A stretch of 64,000 bases of DNA from positions 169,815 to 233,814 of the forward strand of contig VFFE01006809.1 of the NCBI GenBank assembly GCA_008921705.1, in the 5' to 3' direction. The position numbers and the translations under genes are program-made. The notes beneath the pieces are model-generated. The model saw only the letters and a program-made list of their open reading frames with translations. It was not told the DNA's origin and did no database searches. Source of the DNA: Burhinus oedicnemus (Eukaryota; Chordata; Aves; Charadriiformes; Burhinidae). Below, one piece after another: positions 1 through 13,994 of this stretch. Every line of letters begins with the position of its first letter. The stretch's first letter is position 1.

Positions 1-811
1 AGAAGGGAGAACCACCTTACAAAGGGACCTTGACAGGCTGGAAGAGTAAGCTATCAAGAATAGTATGAAGTGTAACAAAAACAAGCACAAAGTCCTGCAC
101 CTGGGATGGAATAACCAAAGAGCCTGATATAGGCTAGGATCCATGTGGGTGGGGAGCCGCTGTGCTGAAAGTTTAGTGAACAAACTGAACATGAGTCAGC
201 TGTGTGCTGCTGCAGCAGCAAAAGCTAATGGGATCCTGGGCTGCATCCACAGGGGCATTACTAGAGATGTAACCATCCCACTCTGTTCAGCGCTTGTGAG
301 GCCGCGCTGTGAGTATTGTCTCCATTTCTAGTCCACACAATTCAAGAAAGATGTGGACAGTTTGGAGAGGGTCCAAAGGAGGGCACAAAGGCAGTCAACA
401 GGCTGGAGAACTGCCCTATGAGGAAAGACTGAAGAAGTTAGGTCTCTTCTCCCTGGAGAAGAGAGGGCTCATCACAGTTTCCAGTACTTAAAGGGTAGCT
501 AAAAAGGGGATTGAGGCTTTCTCTTCACAAGCAGCCACATGGAGAAGAGAAGGGGCAACAGATACAAGTTGGACCAGGAGAAGTTTCACCTCAACGTAAG
601 AAATAAATTTTTCAGAGCAAGAACAATCACTCACTGGAACAACCTCCTCAGGGATGTGGTAGAGTCCACACCACTGGAGGTTTCAAGATGTGATTGGACA
701 GGGTGCTAGATAATCTCATACAGGCTCCCTTTCTCCTGAAAGGTTGTACCAGATGACCTTTCAAGGTCCCTTCCAGCCCAGATTATTTTATGATTCTATG
801 ATTCTATAATT
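1..811 (+). mobile_element. CR1 LINE, 3' portion (cut by the window start)
   Basis: The plus strand carries the C-terminal part of CR1 ORF2 in broken frames (segments resembling ILGCIHRG..., then ...YEERLKKLGLFSLEKRGL, then ITHWNNLL) followed by the CR1 3' tail ending in TGATTCTATGATTCTATA. Stops and frameshifts break the reverse transcriptase C-terminus, so it is a dead copy. The 5' extent is unknown because the element runs off the window. Confidence 0.9.
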
Positions 812-861
812 TGGTGTTGCCACCACTGTATCTATAATATTTGCCACTTGATGGGTTTAGA

Positions 862-900
862 AATAGACTAGAATAGACTAGACTAGGCTAGACTAGAATA
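862..900. repeat. (TAGAA/TAGAC)n pentamer tract
   Basis: Imperfect repeats of TAGAC, TAGAA and TAGGC directly adjoining the CR1 3' end at 892. CR1 elements terminate in short tandem repeats, so this is probably an expanded terminal repeat of that minus-strand CR1. Confidence 0.75.
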
Positions 901-1040
901 TTTCAGTTGGAAGAGACCTACAATGATCATCTAGTCCAACTGCCTGACCACTTCAGGGCTGACCAAAAGTTAAAGCACATTATTAAGGACATTGTCCAGA
1001 TGCCTCTGAAACACCAACACACTCTGGGCATCATTTATTT
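892..1040 (-). mobile_element. CR1 LINE 3' end, minus orientation
   Basis: Reads TTTCAGTTGGAAGAGACCTA, then the ATCATCTAGTCCAACTGCCTGACCAC block that is typical of the reverse complement of a CR1 3' UTR, and degrades after about position 1040. The neighbouring pentamer tract is its likely terminal repeat. No coding part is retained. Confidence 0.85.
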
Positions 1041-4000
1041 GGATCAAGACTTTCTCTGGAGTTGTGGGTCGAAGGTGCCATACTGCATACAGTTTGATGT
1101 TCTCTGAGAACTTATAGGAGATCCACACTCTTCTGGAATGACCCTTCAGAGACCAAGTAACTAAGTCTTAAGTCTGCTGAACTTAATTGGAACATCTGTG
1201 GAGAGATTTTAAGGATAAACTTTCCATCATTGTTATTTAACATCATTCTCTTACACAGCTCTGTGCATGTGCATTGAAGAGCGTTAACTCTACTAAATGA
1301 GTTCAAGTATACCATTTTTGAAATGTATGAGACCAGCTGGGAAGAGATAAAACCATCGTTGATTGTGGAAAATTTCTTGATATCTTTCATAACAAAGTCA
1401 CAGTTATTTTGGCACGGTACTAAAAGATATTTTTCAGCTGTCAATGATGCTTCGAATAGAGAAGAAAAAGAGTTGAGACAATAATTATCATTGAATCACT
1501 GGAGTTTTACAACTCCAGCAACAATAGTTTACTTTATAATTTCTTTAACTAAAAATGAAACATTAGTGAAAGAATGTGTTCCTAGCTGGCTTCCTGGCTC
1601 TGCCTTTTCCATTTACAAAATGAAAAGGACAAATATTCTGAAAACAAATTTTGTTTAAAGGATCAAAGCACTCCATCTGAAAGAATTACATACCCACACC
1701 TTGTACATTTTCCCTGAAGACCTGCATATTACCTTTACTGTAACTTCTTGATCAATGAGTATTACTTTGCAAATTTTCATCACCATTAGACCTTTTGCCA
1801 TACGGAGGTGACTCCACTCTCACCTATGAGGAATCAAATCTGTTGAGAGCTCTATCTCAAATTCTCATAATCTTTTGCAAAGTCTGATGAGTCATAAACA
1901 GATGTCCTCTGTCTTTTGAACTGCCATCTGTTGTAACTGGCTGGAAGATGTTTGGCTATTTCTGTCAAAGTGTATAAACTTCTTTTTTTCTGAAAAGCCT
2001 GTTCCTTAGACAGCATGTGCTAAAGAGTAGCCCTGGAAGTACAGCAGCTGTTTTTTCAGAGCCTAGCAAGGCTTTGCTTCTGTTAGTTTTTTTTGTAGTC
2101 CTTTCAGAATGGAAACTGGTTGCTGTTCTCATTCATCCTGAAAGTTTTAAGAACTGTCCAGGCTGTATAATTAGAATTTCTTCACAGCCATCTTCTGCTG
2201 CATGGTTCACTACTGTTGAAACAGATGGAGTCATAACAGCTCTCTGAGTCATTCTTAAGCTGGTACAGTGTCACTGATGAATGTTTGTATGTGTTTGATG
2301 CATTTTTTTCATCCAGGGGTCATGCCTTTCTAGACGAAGGAGCTCCTACGCTAGCCTGTAAAATTAATTTCATAAGCATTATGGCAGGTAGGCACTTTAT
2401 GTGAACAATATGGCCATTATGTGAATATGTCTATCCACATTATTTCAACTTTTAAAATAATACCTTGTAGGAGTCACTAACTTTCTAACTTGCAGAGACA
2501 GCAACATAATTTTAGTATGTACCTGAGATATTTTTGAAGTCTTGGAGCTTTCTGTATCTCATATTTTGCAGTATGAGTCTTCTTACCATAACAGTGTTCT
2601 TACTCCAACCATTCTGGGAGCTATCAGGATTAAGTTGCACCCATGCTACTGGTTTTCCCTCTACGTAGGGAATGTGATTTCTGTAGTCTCCACTCTTCTT
2701 TCTTTCTCTGCTTGAACACCGTAAATTACATGCCAGGGAAAGACAAATTGTAGTGGTGCTTTAATTGTGAGTAAGAACATTTGTCATAAAAATTGCCAGT
2801 CCCTTCAGAAAATTAGTTAGTGATGAAAAAAATCACATCTTAACTGCTGCTTAAAACCTTATCCTTAGCTTTCAAATAGCAGATGCTCTGAATACCATAG
2901 ATCCTCTGTTCTTTTAATCATTTACAGAATTATTGACCTGTGGTCCAGTGACTTTGCAGAGTTGCCTATTTGTTTGCTGACCCCTTGGTGTTACAGGTTA
3001 TCACTTCCAAAGAGCATAGCTTCATACCATTCCCTCACATCAAGAGCTAACTCATCACTGTTCAGCAAAAAGTTGGTTCTCTACATCAGGAAAACACTTC
3101 AGGGAGCTTGAAACTCACTTCTTTTTTTTTTTTTAATTTCCAGCCTGGTGCATAGCTCTGCAGCGCTGCATCTACTTCTCTCTATTTTGGTTTTAACTTC
3201 AACTCTGTATATAACAGAGAACATTTATGTGACATATATTAATAACCAAAAGTTAAATACTTTTACCATGGTATCCTAATGTTTATTCTGCAGTTTTCCA
3301 CATACACCTATGTATTTGTCAGTATGTCCGTCCATCCATCCATCCATCCATCCATCCATCCATCCATCCACTTGTGATGATGGAAGCAAATATGTACAAC
3401 TTGGAAAGAAAAAGGTGTGTCTTTCCCATGTTGACAAAATATTATTGCATTTGAGTATGATTCTGACAGATCAGAGTTCAGAACAGCTCAGGACTTTTCA
3501 TATTGTATTACAAAAAATAGGTTATGAATGGCATTTTCTGTTGAATATTCGTACCCACATACTCATACAGTTTTCATGTAGGAAAGGCTTTGTAATATGT
3601 TTGAAACAACAGTAAATGTAAAATTAAAGATATGAACACAAGAAGCAGAGATACAACCCAAAAACGAAAAATAAAGAAAGAGAAAGCAGAGAAGAAAAAA
3701 GGAGCTGGGAAGGAATAATTCATTAAGAATGGAAAGAACATCTTTTGAAATTTTGTAGTATTTCTTCCTCCTATTCAGACTCCTATTTTAACAAGGTGAA
3801 TCACTTATTCCAGGGCCAAAGCCATTTTGCTTTTCCATTGAGAAAATATAGTCACGGACTTTCAGTTTAAATAACTTCAGATATTTTGTTCAAAGGAAAC
3901 AACAGCAAAGAAGAAAGGTAAACATCTGCAAGAGACCACAATTATGTATTTAATTTTGTAAGCTCCTTCATGAACTCTCCTTCACATAAAAGGGGTTAAT

Positions 4001-4315
4001 GCCTAGAAATGTAAAAGGTCACTAGAAAGGAAACCAAAATACCAACTATAAATTCTTCACAGAAGATAGTGAAAATAGTTGCTTCTGACTCAGTAGACTC
4101 AGGACAAGGAAGAGAATAAAAAGAGTGTGATACATATGGCATTGACAGAACTGTGCGTCCTTCGAGAGCCAACTAAGCTAACACAGCCAGAAAAAACCCA
4201 AACCATTGTCCTGGCTTTCCTTATTTGTTATAGGGCAGAGGAGAAGCTCTTCCTTCCTTGTGTCCAGAGACTTAAGAAAGGGTCAGACAACATGCTTAGC
4301 CTGTGAGCCACAGGA
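1041..4315. other. Intergenic stretch without recognised gene
   Basis: AT-rich sequence holding only the ATCC microsatellite at 3326-3370. The open frames here are short, with no start context, splice pattern or family resemblance that would support a gene. Confidence 0.6.
3326..3370. repeat. (ATCC)n microsatellite
   Basis: About eleven near-perfect tandem copies of ATCC beginning with two GTCC variants. It is a likely length polymorphism. Confidence 0.95.
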
Positions 4316-4596
4316 AGATGTGATAGGACGAGGGGTCATGGTTTTAAACTGGAAGAGGGTAGATTTAGATTAGATCTCAGGAAGAAATTTTTCATTGTGA
4401 GGGTGGTGAGACACTGGAACAGGTTGCCCAGGGAAGTTGTGGAGGCCCCATCATTGGAAATGTTCAAGGCCAGGTTGAATGGGGCTTTGAGCAATCTGGT
4501 CTAGTGGGAGGTGTCTTTACCCATGGCAAGGGGGTTGGAACTAGATGATCTTTAAGGTCCCTTCCAACCTAAACCATTCTGTGATTCTGTGATTCT
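4316..4596 (+). mobile_element. CR1 LINE 3' end
   Basis: Plus-strand CR1 tail. It starts at TGATAGGACGAGGGG, passes through the block meaning 'GACACTGGAACAGGTTGCCC', and ends with CTGTGATTCTGTGATTCT octamer repeats. It encodes only the last residues of ORF2 and the 3' UTR, and is well preserved compared with the copy at 1-811. Confidence 0.93.
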
Positions 4597-7500
4597 ACAT
4601 TATTTGACCTAAGGTACTTTTTTTGCAAAGTTAGGATGAGGATCTGAACTCCTGCCAGCTGCTTGGATTTACTGGGGATGCAGCAATAGCTTTCAGCCTT
4701 GCAAATTTAGTAGTATTGAACTGCAACATCATCATTAACTAATTATATCCTCACCATCAGCCTGTGGCATACATATGCAGATGTAAGAGCTTTTGTTTTG
4801 TTGGAGGAAAACCAGACTGTAGGGGAATAATTAGCAGTCATAAGTTTAGACTTTAAGGTTTCATGGTAAGTATACCTATGTTTTTGCTCTTTTACTGTTG
4901 TTATTAAAGAAAGAGAGAAAACAAATATTCCACCTTCAGGTTAAACAGCTCAAGGCTTTTCCCAGCCCTCCTGGCACTTTCTTTCCTGCCTTGCCTCACG
5001 GTGTGATGACAGAGTCTGTCTCTGAGGCACAAAAGGTCAAGTTCAGTTGTAACTCTTCAGCCAGGTGGGTTCAGAGTTTATTGGTGGTGATGAGCAGCAC
5101 ATGTTAACAAAAACATCCTGTTGTTCCTTGCTATAGAATTTCATCTGTATGTAGAGAATTCTTTAAAACAACAGGAGAAAGAAAAGGGTGGTTTTGTCAG
5201 TTTCAGTGTTTTCATGAGCATCCTGAGAGAACTGAGAGGACAGGGGACAAAGAGTCACTTTAACTTTCATTTTTCAGCATCTCCTATTGTGTCTAAGCAG
5301 TTTCCAAAGCTTTGAGAAGATTAATGTTTTTTAATAAGTCTTCATTTCTTCCTCTCAAATGCTGTGTTGATAAGCTTTTTAGATTAGCAGATAATGTAAA
5401 GGACTTCAAAGGCTTACGAAGGCATTCCCAGTTGGCTTCCTGAATACAGCTGGGAGTCAAACTAATTGGTAGTCTGCAGTGAGGCAATTAGCCACAGGAT
5501 GAAGTAAAATGGAGACAGAGACCGAACATTATGTATGCATCATTACTCGACTATGTGCTTTGTTTTGTGTGAGTAAAACTGCTATCAGAGTATTAAGATA
5601 GTTTTAATACACAAATAACTGAAATTCATCTCGGGGGGGAAAAGGGCTGAGCCCTCCATTTGCATTCTGTAGGGAAAGTGGCCATCTAAGTACGGTAAAA
5701 AAATTATTTTTAAAAAAGATATATTGGCACTGCAGACTCTATACATGCTAAACCAGTACTAAAGAAGGGAACTGAGGGAGGTCCTGATCTCTGTCGCACA
5801 GTAAAATGCAAAATAACTCTACTGACTTCAATTACATTTTTCTGGTTTTCCTCTGAGGTTAGAATCTAATTCAACTCCATTATAATCACATCCTAGTCAT
5901 ACAGAAAGAGTGCTAAATAAATTTTCCTTGGGTAGATACTGCCAGTAAGATAACAGGACTGTTTCTTTGCTTTTTTCTCCCTCTAAGATCACAGGAGCTG
6001 CAGCAAACATTCAAAGAGTAACATTCTTTTATAAATGTAAAAATGTAGTGGTGCCATTCGGTGTGGCAGACTAAAGGATTTGAAAAATGTCATAAGACTG
6101 AAAACATTTTCATGTTATTATTGGGAATGTTCATTCATCATAATTGTTCTCTGGTCTTTGGGGAATTGCACTGCAGTCATTTGCAATGAGAACAAGGATA
6201 ACACTCATTGCTCGGAGACTGGACAGCAGAGCGATTGGACTCGTTACCCTGAATCATGCAGATTCAGCAGAATAAATCATCCCCAGCAAACAGAATCTCA
6301 ACTTGAGACCATTGCAGAGGCTCAAGGAAAATATTTTCTGACCATAGAGTTTTTGCAGGAAATAAACATCACTGCTATGCGAGCCAACTCCATGACCTTC
6401 AATTGCTTCAGCTTTTCCAGAATGACGTTACTGTTTATTATTAGCTATTTGCATTTTCCATATGAAAAGCTTTACATTTCACTGGTAGGTGAGGTGCTTC
6501 TGGCATATGGTATGTACAGGGACTCATATCTACAACTTTCCACAAGAGAGCTGGAGTACAAAGCTGTAAAGCAATTTTCCTCAAAAGAAAGGAGGCATCA
6601 CTGAAGCTTGGCCATTAAGTAAAAAGGCTGCAAATCCAGAAGAGGAACTCTGACAGTAGCTTACAGCTGGGAGTGGGGGGACTGAGGCTCTGCTCAGGGG
6701 AGCGAACACTAGAAGATCAGGAGCAAGAACTCCCCACTGTCTCATTGCTGAGTTACAAAATGTGTTTCCCTCTTGCTGCTTCTCCTACAACTCTGCAGTG
6801 GCTCTCCTCCAAAAGGAGATGTGGGATGAGCCATATTCTGTCTGTTTAGTAAATGGAAATATGTGGCTGCATCTGTGTTTATTAGCACTGGGCTACAGTA
6901 CAGAATAAGTTTGCTGCTGCTACTCTTCCTTCTCCTCCCCATCCTAAACTGAAATCAAGTAGTCTTTCTGACCTCTACCTTACACGTCTTAATTTCTCAG
7001 TATGTGCTTCAAGGGTATATTCCACCTCTTTCTCATAACCCTTTGGGATCTTAATACTGTGAGTTATAAGTCTTTTTAACTATCTCTCTAAAAAGTGGCT
7101 GTTGCAACTAGTAGTGAAGAGATTCATAGAGCTTTGCTGGTTTAGGTTTAGCAGCGGGAAAGAAGTGATGCAATAAACACAATGAAATGTGACTTGATGA
7201 GATTATGCACCACTTTCTGGTTGCAAGTGATGCGATGAGCTTGTCATCACCAGGAATTTAACTAGGTTTGTTAGGTATTATTCCACATCTAGTTTGGAAT
7301 TGCCCTCAAGTGGCCACTGCATTCTGAAATCAAAGTGGTGTAATCCTAAAATAGATACTCTTGTCATGAAGTGGCTTTGTACATTTCTAAATTAATTACT
7401 TTTATTTCAAAGCAGAAAGCCTACTGGGGGTTATACAGAGAGAGCCAAGTTGGTTGCTTTCCACCATGTATCGTTAATATCCTCATTGCATTTTTCCACC

Positions 7501-10500
7501 CACTTTTCCCCCTTGAATTGAATTTCATCTGTTTAACAGGGTTGCTAGGGATGATTGGAAAATCTGGTAGCTTGCTGCCAAGAATATAAAGTAATTCCTT
7601 CAAGTTGTGGCTTGTCCCATGGGCGGGCTAAACTTACCTAGAACAGGACGATTCAGGAGGAACACCATGTTGAGGAATCTGATGTAGATGTAGAGTCATC
7701 CTCAAAAAAAGAAAATTAGTTTTCAAGTACAGAAGTCTTTACATATAAATGACTCCAGAAACACAAGGAGTTCTTTGCAGCAGTTTATAACTTCAAAATA
7801 AATGACGTCTCTTGGTTGCTGTTTGAGTTTGGGACCTGACCATGCAGACTGAAAGTTAAAATATTTTGGCAAAAAATTCTATGATAAAATAACAGAAAGA
7901 GCAGATAGGCAACTTTGAGTCCTCCAGGTTTGTCATTAATCATAGAAGGAACACCTCAGCTCTGCCTCCTCACTGGCTTTTCAACAGCAACTCGAGGGCT
8001 CTGATTCTCTAAGCTCAGACAGTTTTAGACTTGTAAAGGAAACTTAAGCTTTGAAACGTATCTACTTTTTCTTAAATACCAGATCTTCATTACACCAAAT
8101 GCAATTGCTACCCAGAATTTTCAGCCTGATGGGATGTTGAGGAATGACATTGCTGGCAAAGTTCATTATTCAACAGGTCATCTCTAATCCCGCCCCCAAC
8201 CAGTGAATTGGGCCTTTCTAGGTTTTGCTTCTCCGAAACTATCACTGCAATGTGTGTATCACCAGCACATGTTACTGTCTATGTCAGCCCACTCTACCAG
8301 TCAGATCACTTCCCATTATGTATAACTGCATTTATTAAAAAGGCAAATATACTGTTTTCTTTGTGCCTTTGAAGATATTTTATTGCACCCTGAACACAGA
8401 TATGCCATATGTGGAGTTGTACGCTTTAAAGGTTCCAGCAGTAGATTAACTTGTGCTACACTTCCCCATTTAGCTTTTTAAATATTTGTTTGGATGTTTG
8501 TTTCTGCAGCGAACAGGATTTAAAACGATGTAAAACCAATAATGAAGCAATAAAGTGCTCCCTTGTGCAGAGTTCATACCGCATTTAATTGGCACAATGG
8601 AGCAGTTTATGGCAAGTATTCTTGGATGTGTGAAAGTTTACTGTTATTGTGCTGCAGATGTTTCTAGGTAACCTTTAATAAGAGTGGGAAATACAGATCT
8701 TTGAGATTGCTGCTTGTGCTTTATGAGCATTTTTTATAGAAATCTATAGAGATGAGAATGACACAAAATAATGGTGACATTATTGCCCGAGAGCAGGGCA
8801 CCGTTAATGTGTCTCAATGGGAGCCCAATAAACCCCATAGTCATGGTGGAGCTTAGTGTGAATAGCGAGTTTGGTTTTTGCAGACCTGGAGACCTGCAGA
8901 AAATCAGCAGAGGAGGAAAAAAATTAGAGGCAAAGTTGGAAGAAGGAATAGTGAAGCGAATTCAGAGACAGAGTAAGACAATGCATTATTTGTAATATTA
9001 TTCTAAAGTTTAAAGCAGTTATATGTATTTATGTCTGTACACATATATAATGTATATATGTCCTAAATACTTTCTAAATGTGATGCCCTTGCTAATAATG
9101 ACAGCTGCTTAAAACCAGCTTTGGGAACAACTGGGTGAAAATTTTGCAGTGTAACACTCTGTCTTTTTATTTCTGTTGTAGTTTGGTCTGAACTGTTAGT
9201 AATACCGATGTAACCTCTCTGAAGTCTCTAGACGTCACTAAACCTGAAGTGATTAGCAATGGCTGAGATGTCAGCAGAGATCTGCAAATGGAGTTGCCTG
9301 CATGTCAGAAGAGCTGTACAACTCTTCATGTTTTCTGGGCCTCATCGCTTCATGCTTTTTTCCTATGGTGTTACATTTCCCTGCTAGGTCTCTTCGCCAT
9401 ATCATTAATGAACACCTTTACCAACACGGAGTATAGGATGGGTCACCAGGACAAGGTGCAGTAGTCTGAACGCAGGCTCAAGGAACTTCAGTACAAAGGG
9501 CTGTAATCTTGGAGAATAGGTACACATGTGTTCTCCCAGAAAATAAAGATAGAAGGCATTGGGGATGTCAACAACTACAATTCAACAAGGTAGTAAGTCA
9601 GATATCTAAACACAAGTATCTAGTACCCTTATATTTATGGTTGGAGTTGCCTTCTTGGAAATAAGAGAGAATAGTTCAGTTTCCTTGATGTGAGCAGGTA
9701 TTTGGGCACGGGCTTCTCATGTTCTTTGGTTAGAAGTGGAAATGGGTAATGTACCAATCTCTCCCTTTACTTCCTTGAATTTTATTACAAGTGTCATAAG
9801 AAAAAATATCACTGCCAGAAAGTCAAAAGAGTATATTATCAATTTCTAAAATATTTTGACTATTTTATTTCAGCTGTGACTTCCCAGTAAATTTAACATG
9901 AATTTGAGAAACATTCTGATTCTCCATAGATTATAAAGGTTTAATATATGTGGCAAATAACTGGTTTATTATGGTGATCCTGCAGAAAACGACCATCTCA
10001 GTTACATACATCCTCCACCTGGGGGAGATTTCCCGTAGAAATGAAGTCCACAGCAAGTTTGGGTTTTGGATGCATTCCCGTTTGAGATAGAGAACGCCAG
10101 CAGTAAAAGCACATTTAACTTTAATTGCTACATCCCATGTGATATTGTGATAAGGTTTTTTTCATTGGATCTAACAGTGGTGACCATCCTTAATTGTTTT
10201 CACTGTATGTTTGAATCAAGATGAGAGATATGTTTTCTGCATGACTAGAGAGCATTGCTTTTAAAATTTTGTCTCCCTGCAATGACATCTACATTTCTGT
10301 TCCTAATTTGCTTGTGGAAATTTGGGTTAAATTTGCTACTGGAATCAGTCATGAATGTGTGCCAGCATCTCTGCAGAGTAATTCAGATGATTCCTGAGTG
10401 TACCCTAAAGAGTCTTCAGGGAGGTAATAAAGAAGATGGAGCCAGACCCTTCTCGAAGGTGCACAATGAAAGACAAGGAGCAGCAAACACAAATTCTTGC

Positions 10501-13500
10501 AAGAAAAATCTCAAAGTGAGGATGTGGAATTGTCATCCTTGAAGATTTTTAAAATTTGACTAGACAAGGCCCTGAGCATCCTCCTCTAACTTTGAAATTA
10601 GACCTGCTTCAAATAAGCAGGGATCCAGAGGTCACTTCCCACCTAAATTATTCCAAGTAGGAACCCAAACTCTGAGACAATGAAAATGTTTACTTTGGTT
10701 AGCACTGGGCCATTTTCTTCTTCTTCTTCTTCTTCTTCTTGCCTTCAGGCTTTCATAGACCTCCAAAGATGTTGTGGTCTGAGAGACCTCTGTGCATGCT
10801 TTCAGCATTATCATACAACTGCCATGGAGATCATTACCAAACAACCCTGTTCTGCTCACTTTTCAAAGTTGTCATGAAAATAAGTAACTTTAATCATTAT
10901 AATATCCTGTTTGTTTTCTGCAGTACTTCCCAAACTGAAAGACTGTAAAAGGTTTTATACATGTAGGTTGCAATCACAAATTTGAATGGACATGTCAAAA
11001 CAAAAAGGGATTGAACAGGGTTCTAGGTAGCAGGAATTAAGTTTTGCTTAATAGCAACTGCAGACATCCATTCCCTCAACACATCAGGTTCCTGACTGAA
11101 CCTCTTTCCTGCACTACTTTGATTCTATGTGAACACGCACTGACCAGCTAGATCAACTCCGTGCTAAACATCAGGGCTTCACAGTCCTCCTTTTGTTTAA
11201 AAAGTTGAAGCATGCCTTATTTCTGTCACTTAAATGCTTGTAGTAGCTGCCTTTAGAGAGTGAACAGTAATGAGTCGTTACACATTGCCGACTGACTCGC
11301 ATAGCTTCAGCAATCGATGCTGTGTTTTCTCTGATGTTTGTTTGGGTTTTATCTTGCTTTTGTCAGAGGTAAATTCATCTTTTCATGGTGAAGATTTTTT
11401 TCCCCTAGGGCCTGCAATACTGATACCCATTTTTTTTCGCCTAAAATTTCCAACACTGAAATCATTCCATGTACGTTCATGTCCATGGGCAAAAAAGAAG
11501 CATTTTTAAGTGGAAATTTGTCTAGCTTTTTTTTTTTTGCTTTGTAAATTGGCACACCCTATATTCAGTATACTCAATGAATACACTCCATGTATTCTAC
11601 CCAGAATTCTACTTCAGCCTGTCTGGCCAAGGACTGTGACTTAGAGGTAGGATCCGCGGGTGGGATTGACATTAATTAGATGTGACAGCCACCCAACACT
11701 CAAGGCTCGGCGCAGATCGTGCAAGTGTCAGGAGCTCAGCACATTGCAGTGGGAGCTTCTGTCCTTGACAACTGAGAGTGGTGAATACTAATCTCACATG
11801 CTTAAAAAGGAGTTTGCAATATTTATTGCTTAAAATTGATGGGAGAAGTACCATCTCATTAAGAGTGGGATTCTTTAATCGTTTCTTGCGTTTTTAATGT
11901 GATAAGTAGGACTCCTTCCCACAGTACAGCAAAAACACAGGACGATAATGCAGGAGTGATAAATGTCTGGCTCTGAGAGTCTGTCATACATCCAGCTATG
12001 CGGTACAGACAAATTCAGCCAGATGTTAAAAACGCCTGTGCAGGAGCACAGATAGAAGTGCCTCAGCAGGAACTGCAAGCACAGAGTACCTTTAAAGATG
12101 AACTTAGTCCTGGCCCGATAGACCTGATTCAATGCAGCGTGTGGGCATATGATGTCTGGGGACATCTCCAGATTAAGTGTTTGCTCTGGATGTTCATAAA
12201 ATCACTGAGTTTTAAGTGTGGCTTTCAAAGTAAACAAGTTTAAGGGCATTGAGAACTGGGATTGGAGGGAATGAGAGGAGGAAATGAATGTCGGACAGGA
12301 TAAAGCCTGGAACCTTGATTTAGGAGAGCACTCAAATTTAAACACAAGCCCAAAGCACTTTTCTGCACAGGATGTGTGGGATGAATCTATGCATTGCAAA
12401 GTATGGCATAATGCTTAGTAGAGTGTGAAATTAATAAGAGAACATGACTATTTAGCACTTGAAACAAGTGTTTTAATCTTTTAATTCCAGCATTACTAAC
12501 GGCCTAAAGCTTCATGGGTTGGAGTGGTTTCTTGTACTCCAGACTCCTCTAGTTTCCTAACCTAAGCTAAGGAAAGCAAAAAGATGCTAAAGAGAAGACA
12601 GCAGCACACCTTCTTCTATTAACATTGGCCAAAGCATCTAATCTTGTGTTAACAATCCAGTAAGAGTAAATATACACGAAGAGACAAGACCAAGTGGAGG
12701 ACAGCACAGAGTGTGCAAGTCCTTCATCTTCCAGCATGTCTGTTGAGTCATCTTTATTTAATATTTATAAGAGGAGCAGGGCATTTTATGCTTTTCATGT
12801 GTGACATCTGGTTTTATAATTTAGGAAAACTTAAATTTAAGAAATGTTGAAAATGCAGTGTTGGATAATGAGGAGGGTTTTCTAGCCTGTCACAGTGGCA
12901 AGCTGCAGCTCCTTCCAGAAGGAGCTGTCATGAAGAGATTACAGTGCAGAACTACTGGTCATTTGTTTTTCCGTGAAGTGATGTGTGATTAGGCAAACGG
13001 AGATAGACTGTGAAAGAAGACTAGACACATATCTTCCTCTGAGACAAGCAGTGGAAGATTTAGTTGAGTTGGAATAGAAATGATCATGGTTAGGAGCAAG
13101 AGTAAGGCTAGGTGTGAACAGCCTTTTCTTCCACGTTGACTACTGGTTTTTTTTGGAGAGGTCTAGTCCAAAAATAGTTCTTCTTTGACAGCAATACTGA
13201 TGCATATTGTCTCCTCTTTCCTCTCCAAGTTTTATCAAATTGCCATTTTGTTTGCACTTTGAATCAATTACAATATTCCCATTGAAGTTTTGGGGGATTT
13301 TTTGTGGGTCTTTTTTTTTCAACTAGTGACATTTTTGTGAGAAAAACATAATTAACTCCAGGTTACTTTATATCACAAACCAGAAATGCATTTTAACAGA
13401 AATATTAGGAGGTGATCAGCTTATTTGGGAAAAATCATTTTTTACGTTGGTGGAATGCATTGTTGTTCTTTAGATTTACGGATTTCAGTGTTAAGCACAG

Positions 13501-13994
13501 ACTAGAAAGGAGGTTCCCTCTGGATCTGCAATGGTGCTTTGTAGTGGTAACACAAAAGATGAAATAAAAAGGAGCTGCAGCTATTTTTGTGGTTATATAA
13601 AATTTGTTCTATAGCAGCTTGAAGAACAGTCATAGAACAGCCATCTTTTGTGCCAGGCTTGGTACAGAACTGTAGTAGCCGCTCTCAAAAGTCTTTAGGC
13701 TCTCTACTGAGTGCATTCATGCATGCACTCCTGCATGATATTTGGACACTATGACCTAATATAACAGTACATGAAGTAAGATATGATAGAACAGGAACAG
13801 TTCCCTAGTACATGATTCCCTTATATTAGCCTGCTTACATCTTCGTTTGCTGCCTATTTTTTTCAGGTAGACATTGCTTTTTATTCTGTGGTATAAGCGC
13901 CTCATAATTGTGTCTATATATTCTACAAAGAAGATATTGTTGATATTATTATTAAAAATTATTACTATGACAATAATAGAATATCAATCTATTC
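4597..13994. other. Intergenic stretch without recognised gene
   Basis: AT-rich non-coding sequence with a TTC microsatellite (10715-10740). The longest open frame outside repeats is 174 codons at 6080-6604 (plus strand), which resembles no family I know. No CR1 or LTR copy is obvious here. Confidence 0.55.
10715..10740. repeat. (TTC)n microsatellite
   Basis: About eight and a half perfect TTC units. Short serine-, leucine- or arginine-run open frames that cross it are artefacts of the repeat. Confidence 0.9.

Noticed and set aside
5750..5880. Possible ancient interspersed repeat (GTCCTGATCTCTG, TGACTTCAATTACATTT)
   Set aside because: Resembles text common in old amniote repeats but too short and diverged to assign to a family.
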